Shown in pieces: positions 54,101-64,000 of a stretch of 64,000 bases of DNA. The position numbers were made by a program, and so were the translations under genes. Source of the DNA: Micractinium sp. NFX-FRZ. Its lineage: Eukaryota; Chlorophyta; Trebouxiophyceae; Chlorellales; Chlorellaceae. Each line of letters starts with the position of its first letter. Positions within the stretch are counted from its first letter, which is position 1. The DNA is taken from positions 62,001-126,000 of the forward strand of contig JAPTJF010000133.1 in the NCBI GenBank assembly GCA_029339195.1, in the 5' to 3' direction. Below the pieces are notes generated by a model. That model saw only the letters and a program-made list of their open reading frames with translations, ran no database searches and was not told where the DNA came from.

Positions 54101-55837
54101 GCCTGTTGCTGGGCATGTCAGCGTGTGAGCGGCTGCCAGGAGTAACCAACCACGCAGAGCAGGTGTGCGCTGCATGTGTGACCAAGCTGCACCTTGACCC
54201 AGCAGCTGGTATACTGCAGTGCATCCTGCATTTACAATATGCGCGGCCAGCACCTATAGTACCGCTGTGCATCCTGCGCATTAACATGCACGTGGCTTGG
54301 CCGCACCTTGATTGCCAGGTCAAAGTGCCCCTTGTCGTCCGGGTGTGAGATGGGGGTGTAGGGCCTGGGGCATCGGGGTGGGGTGGGGTGGGGTGGGACC
54401 AAGCAATGAGTACTTTCATTTGAAGGTGCCGCTGCCTCGCTGCCACTCACATGAAGGAAACATCACTGGGCGCGACCCGCCACGTGGCCATGCCCCGACC
54501 CTCCAAAGAGTCACACCCAAAAGTAGCATCGCCATAAGCAGCAGCACAGCAACAGCAGCTCCGTCATGAGCACACCAGCATGCCACAACACAGCACAGCG
54601 CAGCACAGCACAGTGCAGCACAGGTCAGCTCAGCAGCGCAGCACAGCACAGTGCAGCACAGGTCAGCTCAGCAGCGCATCACAGCACATGGGCCAGCTGC
54701 CCCACCGGGGATGGCGGAGGCGAGCCGGGCGGAGTTACAGCCGATCCAGTGCGAGTCGGCGATTAGAGGGATTGCGGAACTGACAGAGTGCAATCACAGC
54801 ACAGCACAGCGCAGCGCAGCGCAGCATGCCAGCTCACCGGATGACAAAGGCGCGGGAGCCGTCTGGCTTCTCCGACCCGATAGGCGCCCGCACCAGCAGG
54901 CACGAGGCCACGGGCAGCCCCACATCCTGGTCGGCATCGGGCAGGGCAAACCGGAAGAGCACGGTGGGGTTGGTCACCCTGCAGGCGGGCAGAAGAGGCA
55001 GGAGAGCAGGGAGAGATGAGGCATATGTCGGGCAGCTTAATGTGCACAGTTGCCCGGAAGACAGCTCGCATCAAGAAGTGCACCGAGCTGCTGCAGGCGG
55101 GCATGAGCGGCATGAGAGCAGAGAGGGGGCACTGCATGGGCCGGGCAGTGCAAGCGGAAGCGCATCGTGGGGATTGGGTCGCCCTGCCCTGCATTGCTGC
55201 CCCTCTCCCAGCACACACCCCCACCCATGGCTCGTGCTGTGCCCATTGGCACAGCGTGGGGACAGCACATGCTGTGTCCATTAGCACAGCATGCCAGCAC
55301 AGCGTGGGGGCAGCACCCATTCGCACGGCAGCTGCACGGCAGCTGCACTGCAGCACCCACCCCTTGGTCAGCGCCTCCTTGTGCATGAGCTTGAGGGAGC
55401 GCCACTCCTCGGGGGACAGTGCAGGCGCCACCGCCTTGGCCTCTGCCGGCTGCTGGGCGGTCTGCGGGAGGGGAGCAGGGGAGGGTGGGCAAGGATTAGG
55501 GTTTTGGCAGGGGCGAATGGGGTTTGCACAGCCAGCTTGAGGGCTTGTGCCCGTGGTCCCAAGTGCAGCGCAGTCATTGTGGCCACATGTCCAGGCAGTG
55601 ATGTGAGATGTCAAGTGTCTGTTGGCTTGTGCGAGCCGAGGGCAGGGGAAAGTGAGCGAGCCGATGACGTCAACGGCGGCGAGTGGCGGCAGCCTGGGGT
55701 TCCTGACATTCAGGCAGGCATTGATGATTTATGCGATCCACTGCAATTCTCACCAACGCCCAGCATGTTGCTGCCCCCGCCGCTGCGGCCGCAGCAGCGC
55801 CTGCAAGGGCTCCGCGGGAGAAGAGTTGCCGAAGCAT
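51136..55837 (-). CDS. NADH-cytochrome b5 reductase, mitochondrial type
   Basis: FAD enzyme passing electrons from NADH to cytochrome b5. About 11 exons, roughly 300 residues. The first exon (ATG 55837) encodes a basic N-terminus, MLRQLFSRGALAGAAAAAAA, followed by a short hydrophobic stretch, as expected for mitochondrial targeting or anchoring. The FAD-binding motif spans an exon join as FVIRPYTPISHPDDKGHFDL, with GGKMSQHIDHL next. The NADH side has LLAGGSGLTPMLQV and LVCGPPPMM. The enzyme ends VFKF, with the typical C-terminal aromatic. VASCLLVRAPIG and GYITKDLL match the plant mitochondrial (CBR2-like) group better than the ER CBR1 form. Introns after 53996 and 52697 begin with GC. One intron holds a long C-run and another a duplicated ~100-base segment. 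Confidence 0.92.
52182..52205 (+). repeat. Long C-run (C13-GG-C9) in a reductase intron
   Basis: On the transcribed (minus) strand this is G9-CC-G13, a candidate G-quadruplex. It directly follows a GGCAGGC/GGCC-rich stretch at 52125-52164. The exact length may be uncertain because such runs are hard to sequence. Confidence 0.8.
52470..52680 (-). repeat. Duplicated ~100-base segment beside a reductase exon
   Basis: The stretch from CCACTGCCCTCA through GTTGGCGAGG, TCAGCAA and AAGCCACGCCCTGG occurs twice, at about 52464-52551 and 52578-52669, with several changes. Both copies are intronic, next to the exon encoding SMVFANVSESDII. Confidence 0.75.
53797..53880 (+). repeat. CAGC tetramer-rich stretch
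   Basis: Runs of CAGC/CAGCCAGC units in a reductase intron. A similar shorter run lies at about 46990-47033 in an exportin-2 intron. Confidence 0.8.
54590..54690 (+). repeat. CAGCA-rich array with a 38-base tandem duplication
   Basis: A unit starting AGCACAGCACAGTGCAGCAC at 54602 is repeated exactly at 54640. It is surrounded by further CAGCA pentamers, which reappear at 54795-54825 in the same intron. Confidence 0.9.
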
Positions 55838-56281
55838 GGCGCCGAGCGGCTGCAGCGTAATTGGATCGCCCAGACGCGATCGGAAGGGGGCGATGGCGGT
55901 ATGGTTTTAACCCAGAGCCAGCAAAAGGCGGGAGGAAGGTTTTCGGCATGAGCGGGTTCAGAGTCTTTCGCCAGGGGGATCTGCACAGCAGTCGTCTTGA
56001 TCTGGTGTCGGTTCTTGGTGTGCAGACCAGCACTGCCGCTGGCCCGCGATCACACCCTTGACTCGAGACCTCCCCCTGCTCTCTGCGCCTGCCCGGCTGT
56101 GTTTGAGGGAAAGCAGCGCACAGGGAGCGCCGCGCAGGCAGCGGTGCGCCAGGGAGGGGACCAGCAGTGAGGGAGGCACTGGCGGAACGGCGGGTGCCAC
56201 CGTGCGAGCGAGCAGTGGGGTGCAGGGACCTCCTCTTGCCAACTAGCTCCTCTTCATCTGCCTGCAGGTTCAGCAGCAGCA
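55838..56281. promoter_or_regulatory. Divergent promoter region, reductase / Vps55
   Basis: 444 bases between the two start codons. No exon was recognised, and no certain core promoter element was seen. Confidence 0.45.
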
Positions 56282-58088
56282 ATGGCGATCCAAGACGTCA
56301 GATTGTAAGTGTGTTCCTCAAGTGCTGCGATGCGTCAGGTGCACCGGTGGGGCGGGAGCAGGCGGCGGCACCGGTTTTAGCAAGCGAGCCTGAAGGGAGC
56401 ACCTGTCCGCTCCCGTGATTGCCCCTACACATGCCCTGACCCCCTGCAGGCTGGGCGGCCTGGCCGGCGCTTTCTTCCTGGGACTGCTGCTGCAGTTCCT
56501 GGTGAGAGGGAACGCCGTGGTGCATGTGGCTTGTTCTGCATTTCTGCCCTGTTTTGCCGCAGTGAAAGCAGCAGTGGCATCCTCTGCTGATGCTCGCCTG
56601 CCTGCGTGCACCCCCGTCTCGTCCACCGCCTCCCCGGCCTCTTGGGCCCACGTACCGCCTGCAGGGCTGCGCGCTGTGGCACAACTGGTGGCCGATGCTG
56701 ACAGCCTTTGTGTATGTGCTGGTGAGCACTTGAGCCAGTAGTGCTTTGCACGGATCCAAACACTATTAATGTCAGCCAGGCAGCGGCGGAGGGGCGCAGG
56801 CAGGGGGTGTCGGTGCTGCAGCCTGTGTGTATGTATGTGCCGGTATGCAGTCAAGCCAGTGCCGTGGGCTGCACGGCTGCAGCAGCTGCCGGGTGCAGCC
56901 AACCCCCGGCAGCGGCAGCGCGGAGGCAGGCAGGCAGGCAGGCAGGCAGGATGTGCCTTTGCCAGGCGGTATCTGCAGCAGCTGCAGGGGTGTGCATGCA
57001 CACCTCTGCCGCTGCGGCTGCGACTGCGGCTGGTACCCAGCGCCCCGCCTTGCTCAAGTTTGCCCTGCCCCCTTCCCTTTGGCTCCCGGCAGGTGCCCAT
57101 GCCCTACCTCTTCTTCAGCGGCGGATCCGGCGGCAGCAACCTGGCCAGCGGCTGGCAGGATGCCGGCAAGTTCCTGGTCGGCTTCTCGGCGGTCATGGTG
57201 AGGGAGGGGGGGAAGAGGGCAATGGGGGTGGCTTTTTGGCGGTCATGGTGAGCGAGGGGGGGGGAGAAGGCAGGGGGGGAGAGGTGAGGTGGGGGTAGAA
57301 GTTGAGTGGTTGGATGCGGGGGAGGGCTGGAAGGTTACGGCGGTCATGACAAGCGAGGGAAGCCAATGGAAGGCACAGAATCTCCCCAGCCCACAGGGCA
57401 TCCAGAAGTGGGGGTGGAGTGGGGGGTGGAGTTGACACGAGTGGCATGGGGAGGGCGGGGAGGGCTGGCAGGGTTCCACGTGGGATTGGCGGCACTCCTG
57501 ATGGGTATGTTTGGGAGAAGTTGGGACTGGTGGGCCGGCGGCGAGACGTGTCGAGCGGGACGCAGCACCAGGAGGTGCGCAGGCACGCGCACATACGGAG
57601 CAGCGCCCACGCATGCACGCCCGTCGTGCCAGCCCTGGCAGCCTGCTTGCGTGACCGCTCAGCTGCTGCCTGGCCTTGCCGCCCTGCCTGCCTGCAGGCG
57701 GTGGCCATCCCAGCCATCCTGTACCACGCGCAGGTGGGCCCACACCCAGGCAGCCATGCCGCCACAAGTGTGCCGCTCACCCCGCCTTCGTTGACATGCG
57801 CAGCTCCGTGCTTTGCCCCCCCGAGCCTCCCCCAGCCCCGCCCTGCCCTATGGCGTGCCTGCATGTGCCGCCACCGCTGCTCCCCATGACCGGCACTGCA
57901 CCCTGCACCCCATTCGCCCTCCCCACCGTCATCCACCGATGCGGTACATGTTTTCAACCTTTCCCCTGCAGAAAATAACGGCGGGCGCTTTGGGGATGGA
58001 GCTGGTGGCAATGGCCATCCTGGGAGGCACGGTGCTGGCCTGGCAGTTCTTCTCCGAAAACGAGGGGTCATCACCCTTTGTGTACTGA
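56282..58088 (+). CDS. Vps55/LEPROT family endosomal membrane protein
   Basis: Small four-helix membrane protein needed with Vps68 for late-endosome-to-vacuole sorting. Six exons (56282-56304, 56450-56501, 56665-56721, 57093-57197, 57698-57733, 57972-58088) sum to exactly 129 residues, the family size. The first exon is only 23 bases (MAIQDVR plus two bases) and was chosen because it gives an ATG, an acceptable GTAAGT donor and correct phase. Motifs: GGLAGAFFLGLLLQFL (helix 1); GCALWHNWWPMLTAFVYVLV (helix 2 with the family NWWP motif); PMPYLFFSGG; GKFLVGFSAVMAVAIPAILY (helix 3); and MELVAMAILGGTVLAWQFF (helix 4), ending FVY. It faces away from the reductase gene. Confidence 0.9.
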
Positions 58089-58423
58089 ACAAACCCGCCC
58101 GCCTACCAGCCCCTGGACTGTAGCGGCGCCCCCCAGCAGCAGCAGCTGGGAGTTCCGTGTGCAATGAGGGGGGCTGCCCCTTGTCCTACATGCCATAGTT
58201 GCCTACATGCTTGCTTCTCATCCCCAGCTTCTGGCGCCCCTCCTGCTTCCCCCCTGTACCCTGCCGTAAGGCTGTCATATTCACCCTCGTGCTGAGCTCG
58301 TAGCAGATGCAGTCATGTGCGCTGCTGGCGCGCATGTTGCGTGGAAGTCAGGGCAAGTCAATTGAATGGGGCGCGGGTGGTCAAGCCACGCGGGTGCAGT
58401 CCGCCGCATGCGTGTGTGCAGCC
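58089..58423. other. Short convergent gap between Vps55 and claspin
   Basis: 335 bases, no exon, and no TGTAA in either orientation that I could find. The two genes' 3' UTRs probably meet here. Confidence 0.4.
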
Positions 58424-61400
58424 TCACTTGGCAGTGGCCCGCCGCCCACCGCCCGCCATGACCGCCACCGCTGCGGCGGCAGCCGACGCACTGGCACCCG
58501 CCTCTGCCGGCTGTGAACCCACCGGCTCCTTGCCGGCACGGTGGGCCGGCGCTTTCAGCCTGCTGACCAGGCTGCTGCCCGCACGCTTGCGCTGCTGCTG
58601 CTGCTGCTGCTGCTGGGCGGCTGACCCAGGGATGCCCGCCATCTGCTTCAGGTTGGCAAAGCTGGTGGGGCCCTGTGACCCTGCCGGTGCGCCTGCAACG
58701 GCGCCGCTGGCGTCGTCGCTGCCCTGGGCAGTCTGGGGCCAGCGGGGGGCAGGGGGTGGCAGACGTGGCAGGCGGTCAGCAGCCTGATAAAGTTCATTGG
58801 GCACCTGGTTGTATCATTGCAGCGGGAGGGGATGTGTTCTCAGCAGCAGCATAACATGCACCAAGGCAGGGCTGGAGCAACTACAAGTTGGCAATGTCCT
58901 CAGCACCAGCAGAGAACCAGCAGCAGCACCGGCACTGGCAGCAGCAACAACGGCAGCGGCAGCAGCAGCATATGCAGCAGCAGCAGCAGCAGTAGCTGGC
59001 CCCGACTTGCCTTGCCGGAGGGCAGCCCGCTCTGGCTGTCGTCCCGCCCAAACACATAGGAGCGCCCGCCGCCGCCCATGCCGGCGCTGCTCGCGCCGCG
59101 CTGCACCGTGGACTGGCGCCCCACGAAAGAGGGCCCGCGCGACAGGCCGCCGGCGCCGCCGCCGCCGGGCAGCCGGTTGTTGGAAGGATCCGAGCCAAAA
59201 GTGGGCAGTGGGCCCGCCCCGCCGCCGGGGGCAAAACGCGAGCGCAGCAGGCCGGCGCCGGGACCCACGCCGCCGCTGCCGCCACCGTGCTGCGGCTCCG
59301 ACCCGCTGCCCCGAGCCAGCAACAGCCCCAGCACCTCCTGTGAGCCCTCATCAAGTGGGATCCCCCCGCTGCCGGCGGCTGACAGTCCGCCTGCTGAGCC
59401 GCCAATGCCGCCGTCCTCCAATGCATCACCTCCCTCGCCACCTTCTCCCAGCAGCATCCCCTGTTTGGCTTTTCTCAAGAGCTCCTCATCTTCAGCCTCG
59501 TCGTCGCTGCCACCCGTGGCCTCAAAAGGAGAGGGCCAGGGCAGCCCGCCGGCACCCTCCTCGTCCTCCTCGCCGTCGGTGCGCGCCCGGCGGCGGCGCC
59601 CCGCCAGCTCATCATCCTGCTCAGCTCGGTGTTTGAAAGTGAGGGGCAGAGGTGCGCAAGTGAGGGGCGTACAGAGGAGGCAAGACGTGTGGGCATGTGC
59701 AGCGTGGCAGGGTGGAGGAGCAGCCAGCGCATCGTTTGTGTTGAAAGGCGGGGACGGCGCAGGTGGATGAGAGCACGCACAGCGGAGCACGGGGCAATGG
59801 CAACAGCGGCTGGCAGTACATGAACCGAAGCACACAGGCCAGAGCTGGGGAGCAGGCATTCAGGCAGGTGGGCCTGCAGGCATTGCTGTCACACCCACAC
59901 ATGCCATGCCCGCCACCACTCACAGCACATGTGCTACCAACTCATCCCACTCCTGCCCGTCCCAGCTGGCCCCGTAGGGCAGGCGCGCCTGCCCACATCG
60001 TCATTTAGGACGCCTGTACCCCATACGAGTGGCCACTCCACTCCAACACCTGTTCAGAACACACGTGTATGATGTAAAGCGGTCCAGCCCACCCACCTCA
60101 TCATCCAGGAAGCCCGCACCCCGCCGCCGCCGGAAGCCGTTCTTCAGCCCCGCCATCACCTGCGCGCCAGCACAGCAGGGGAGACGGACAGCCAGCGAGT
60201 AAGAATCAGCAGAGAGCAGGCAGGCAGGCAGGCGGGCACACAAGCAGGCTGCAAGGCAGCACGTAGGCGGGCAGCAGGGCTTGCAGCAAGAGCGCCGCCA
60301 TTGAGATCAATGGCGCCTGGGAAGCAGCGGTTGGCTCCACATCAGCTCCCCTGCTGCCCCCCTGCCACTCCTGGTTTGCCCCACCTGCTGCACCTTCCTG
60401 CCTCCCTACTCCCCCTGTCACTTCCCACCCACCTGGTGCACCTTCCTGCCTCCCTGCTCCCCTGCCACTTCCCACCCACCTGCTGCAGCTCCTCCTCTCC
60501 CTGCTGCTCCGCCCACTGCCTCCCCTGCTGCCCCCATGCCCGCACCGCACCTCGCCACCTTGACACTCCAGGCATCCCCTGCCACCTCCCACCCACCTGC
60601 TGCAGCTCTTTGTCATCCTGCTGCTCCGCCCACTGGCGGTGCAGCAGCTGCCGCATCTTGCGGTCCTTGCCCGTCTCCTTGGCGGTGCCAATCAGGCCCG
60701 CCTACAGGGGAGGTGGTGAGTTGTGAGAGGGCGCGTGCTCGGCAGGAAGGGGGCGAACCGGGGAAGCTTGAGCGCTCCACACAAAGGGGTGCAATCGGCG
60801 CTGCCTGGAGCCGGCGTACGCAGCAAGCGCAGCAGCTGCGCAGGCTTGGTCTGCCCCCCCAACATGCCCTGCCTGCTCCCCACAGCCAACAGTTCTGCCC
60901 CTAAATCTGCCGTGCCCTGTCCCTTTGCCCATTTGCCTGTACGCGAAGCACCCTGCCCTGCTCTTCCTCCCAGCCCACCAGACCTCCCTGGCCTTCCCAT
61001 TCCCCATCCTCCCTCTTTCTCACTTCAGGAAGCGCGCTCGCCTCAGAAGCCCCTCCCCCGTATGCCTTTGCCCCGGCCCTCGCCCTCCCCACCCACCAGC
61101 TCTCCCTTCTGCCCAGGTCCTCACTCTCGCCCTGCACTGCCCTCTGTGTCGCCCCCCACCAAGGGACCCGCTGCCCTGACCCTCCCCACCCACCAGCTCT
61201 CCCTGGTCGTCCAAATCTTCGTCCTCATCCTCGCTGTGTGCGCCCTCCTCATCGCTGCAATGGTGGGGAGGCACGGGCGCAGGCAGGCAGGTGTGTGGGA
61301 GGGTGGGCCCACCAGCCAGGGCGTCGGTTGCGGCAGGCAGGAAGCGGATGGGAGCCGAGCAAGCAGCCAAAGTCATCGGCAGGCAGCTTGCAACAAAACT

Positions 61401-64000
61401 GGCATCCGCTGCGGTTTGTCAGCATGACCATCCTGCCATTCCTCACAGCCCCACCAAGCCCCTGCTGGCCTGCCCTCATGCCAACTCGCCCCACCCACCT
61501 CCCGCCTCCATAATCAAGCCACCCCACCTACCCAACTATTGGTCCAGTGCCCCCGAGCGAATTTCGAACAACAACAATGCATTCAACGGCATTCACCCAA
61601 CCACCCACCTCAGCTCTGCCTCCTTGTCCAGGAACAGGCACTGCTAGCAACTGACCTGCCCCGACCCTGGCCGCCCTGCCCAACTGCCGCCCAACTGCTG
61701 GTCTATCCATTCCCACAAGTTACACAGCTACTAGCTGCTAGCTCACCTCAGCTCCGCCTCCATGTCTAGGAACAGGCGCTGCAGCTTCTTCTGGCGCTTG
61801 GGCACGGCAGGGGCCGCCAGCGCCGCCGCACCAGCGGCATCTGCGCAGGCGAGAGTTGGGCACGCCAGAGGCAGGGGGCAGCAGGGGGGAGGTGTCAGGG
61901 CTCATGGTGCAGCACAGATCAGATATGAGCATGGGGGCAAGTGAGACAGGCAGGCGGTTCAAGCAGCAGCGCACTCGCCATGTGCCTCCAGGCCCGACTT
62001 CCCAGGCGAGCGCTCATCTCCAGCTGCGGGAACGTACGCATACCACATGCTGCGCCTGTCCTGCACTGCACACTCATGCCAGGTCGCGCTGGGCCACACA
62101 AAGAGCGCACCTTCCGCTTCCTCCTCCATCCCCTCCTCCTCCTCCTCCTCCTCCTCCACAGACGCCTCTGCGCTGCCCTGCCGCTCCGCCCCCTCCCCCT
62201 CGCCATCAGCCGCCACCTTCAGCCCGTCCTGCGAGCTGGGCGCCGCCGGACTGCCGCCGCCGCCCGCCGCTTTGGCTGCCTGCTTGCCTCCCTCCTCCTC
62301 CTCCCCATCCTCCGCTGCATCGCCGCTGGCCTCTGATGCCACCTCACTCCCCTCCTCCTCCTCCTCCTCTTCCCTCTCAGCCAGTACGTCTTCCTCCTCG
62401 CTGTCGTACCCATCCTCTATCAGCACCTCATCCTCGTAGCTGTTCTCCTGCGGGGGGCAGAAATGAACACATACAGACGATTGTTGTGAAGCAGGGTACA
62501 GAAGGCAGAGGTTCAAACTCTGCCCTCATAGCCGTTCTCCGCAGGGCGGAGAGGGAGGAGGGGTGCACGAGAGTGCAGAAATCACATGGGAGGACAGCAG
62601 GGGTACTGCTCCAACAGGACACCCTCCCTCTCCTGGTGCAGGGGGCACAGAGATACAGAGGTGCCGAGCAGTGAGCACAGGGCCTGACCCTGCTGCACAG
62701 TGCAGAGGCTCAAGGTTACCACCCTCAACCAGCACCTCTGCCACTGCTCTGCGGGAGTGACAGAGCAGGCTACCCTCGTCCCCCGCATGCACCACACCAT
62801 CCCACAGACCTTCTCAACCACCCAGTCTCCCAACAATTGGTGTCAGCACACCCCCAGCTTACCTGCGTGATGAAGGGCATGCGTGGCGCCTTCTTCTTGC
62901 TGGTGCTGGGGAGCTCTGCGATGCGCATCTCACCCATCCCGCCCCCGCTGCCCTCATCGTCATCATCATCGGAGCTCATGATCAGCAGGTCATCTCCATC
63001 CTCTGAGGCCTCTGCTCCGTCAACCCCAGCAGCGTCCTGCCTTTCTCCAGCAGCTGATGCAGCAGCAGCAGCTGCTGCGCCATCAGCGCCTGCGCCTTCC
63101 CCGCCGGCGTGCAACGCTGCCTTTGCTGCCGCCGCCCCCGCGGCTGCGGGCTGGTCAAAGGGTGAGGGTGCCGGCGCTGCAGCTGACGTGGCGCCCGCCC
63201 CTGCCAGCTGGCGTGCCTCTGCCAGCACATCCTCAAAGGAGCCCACGTCTGGCAGGGAGGGCTTGGGCGCCCTGCACACGACAGAATGCAATGCAAGCGT
63301 GGGCACGACGTCGCCACGGAGTGTGTTCACGCTGTGGGGTCACTACAAGCTCCTCTCCACCGGCCCCACGCTGATACTTCCTCCCCTCATTCCCTGCCCT
63401 CTTGGCCCCTGCCTGTGGTGGGCCACTTCCAGGGGGCTGCTCCCCTCCCGAATCCTCCCCTTCCTTTCCACACTGGGTGTTGCAAACTACACTCAGACCA
63501 TGTACAGCAGCTTCCCACCTGGCAATGGCCAGCGCCTGGCGCTGCTTGATGCGCCCCAGAATGCTGGACAGCGGCTTGATCTCAATCTTGTGCCCCTTGC
63601 CCAGCCGGTCGCGCGCAGCGGTCTCTGCGAGCAGGCGGGCGGGCAGGTGGGGGGGGTGGGTTGGTAAGTGTGCAGGCGGGCGCGTTGGTGGACTAGACGG
63701 GCGGGCGGGCAGAGGGAAGGGCAGGCAGGGCGAGGACAAGCACAGCCAAAGGCAGACAGGGAGGGAAGCGGTTGTTCGTCTGCCCAGCACGTGCATGCAA
63801 GGAAGGCATCCGGCGTTGGCGCCACCGCGCCGCTGCCATCATTGCCTCCCCCGCCCCACACATCACACGCTGCCATCGCAAACATGCACCCAATCAGGCA
63901 GAACCGGGCAAAGCAGCGGCAAGGTCTGCGCACCTCGCAGGATGCGCTGGGTGTCTGATGCCAGCAGCTCCAGGGTGCCTGGCGAGCCGGGGAGGCTGCC
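58424..64000 (-). CDS. Claspin/Mrc1-like replication-checkpoint protein, 5' end cut by window
   Basis: Adaptor that links stalled replication forks to the checkpoint kinase. About ten exons are visible; the N-terminus lies beyond the right edge. First in the window is TLELLASDTQRILRETAARD and KIEIKPLSSILGRIKQRQA, a block like the one plant claspin-like proteins carry. Very acidic Glu/Asp/Ser stretches follow (DDLLIMSSDDDDDEGSGGG, EEEEEEEGMEEEAEG). The MRC1-like domain is next: KRQKKLQRLFLDMEAELSDE, DEDLDDQGELAGL, then RKMRQLLHRQWAEQQDDKEL and LKNGFRRRRGAGFLDDE, ahead of ELAGRRRRARTDGEEDEEGA. The tail is Gly/Ser-rich, then a poly-Gln and a basic segment, ending RRATAK and TGA at 58424. Identification rests on this layout and the RRRRGAGF-type motif; overall identity to known claspins is likely low. 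The last intron begins with GC, after 59011. Confidence 0.7.
61608..61785 (-). repeat. Duplicated exon end in the claspin-like gene
   Basis: CACCTCAGCTCTGCCTCC followed by AGGAACAGGCACTGC at 61608 is an intronic copy of the exon end at 61744-61785, 136 bases away. A similar pair around GTAGCTGTTCTCC / ATAGCCGTTCTCC lies at 62432 and 62528. Confidence 0.8.

Noticed and set aside
57193..58164. 323-residue open frame on the minus strand
   Set aside because: It lies opposite the Vps55 introns and last exon, is Pro/Ser-rich, and has no family similarity or splice support.
61856..62674. 272-residue Pro-rich frame on the plus strand
   Set aside because: It is the complement of the acidic Glu/Asp-rich claspin exon; GAG/GAA runs read backwards give Pro/Leu/Ser.
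1..64000. Bacterial-style features: operons, ribosome binding sites, CRISPR arrays, insertion sequences
   Set aside because: The gene structure is eukaryotic throughout. All tandem arrays seen are microsatellites or local duplications, without spacer-repeat structure or transposase frames.

Overview
This is nuclear DNA of a GC-rich, intron-dense green alga, most likely a chlorophyte of the Chlorella group (Trebouxiophyceae). Four things point there. Nearly every gene is split by short GT-AG introns, typically 100-500 bases. Several 3' ends carry the TGTAA signal that chlorophytes use for polyadenylation. The proteins have Ala/Gln-rich low-complexity inserts. The gene content is plant-like, with a plastid uroporphyrinogen decarboxylase, a plastoglobule fibrillin and a plant-type mitochondrial cytochrome b5 reductase. 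There are no operons, CRISPR arrays, phage genes or intact transposons, and no rRNA or tRNA gene that I could support.

Layout, left to right: the C-terminal exons of an unrecognised gene (+, 116-640); a DUF4258 protein (-, 885-1747); an equilibrative nucleoside transporter (+, 1784-3795); a secreted protein with three LCCL repeats (-, 4704-6701); a small Di19-like zinc-finger protein (+, 8141-8479); a long-chain acyl-CoA synthetase in about 23 exons (+, 9053-17314); a choline-transporter-like SLC44 protein (-, 18175-23648); a gene-poor stretch with one membrane-type exon-like ORF; plastid uroporphyrinogen decarboxylase (+, 25674-28342); the histone chaperone HIRA (+, 28978-35462); a small secreted Cys-rich protein (+, 37044-38279); an unrecognised ~110-residue protein (-, 38884-39734); exportin-2/CAS (-, 40374-48240); a fibrillin/PAP (+, 48478-50696); NADH-cytochrome b5 reductase (-, 51136-55837); Vps55 (+, 56282-58088); and most of a claspin/Mrc1-like checkpoint protein, cut by the right edge (-, 58424-64000).

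The genes are ordinary housekeeping functions (lipid activation, membrane transport, tetrapyrrole synthesis, chromatin, nuclear transport, endosomal sorting, replication checkpoint). They do not form a pathway cluster. Exon borders were read by eye from splice signals, reading phase and protein-family continuity; gene ends are firmer than individual internal borders.

The most unusual structural signal is not a gene. In at least four genes the introns contain diverged copies of the adjoining exon-intron junction, sometimes two or three in a row. In the acyl-CoA synthetase the copies lie in an 84-base register that keeps the reading frame. The window also has at least seven apparent GC-AG introns, a short dispersed element shared by two genes, and recurrent CAGCA pentamer arrays.
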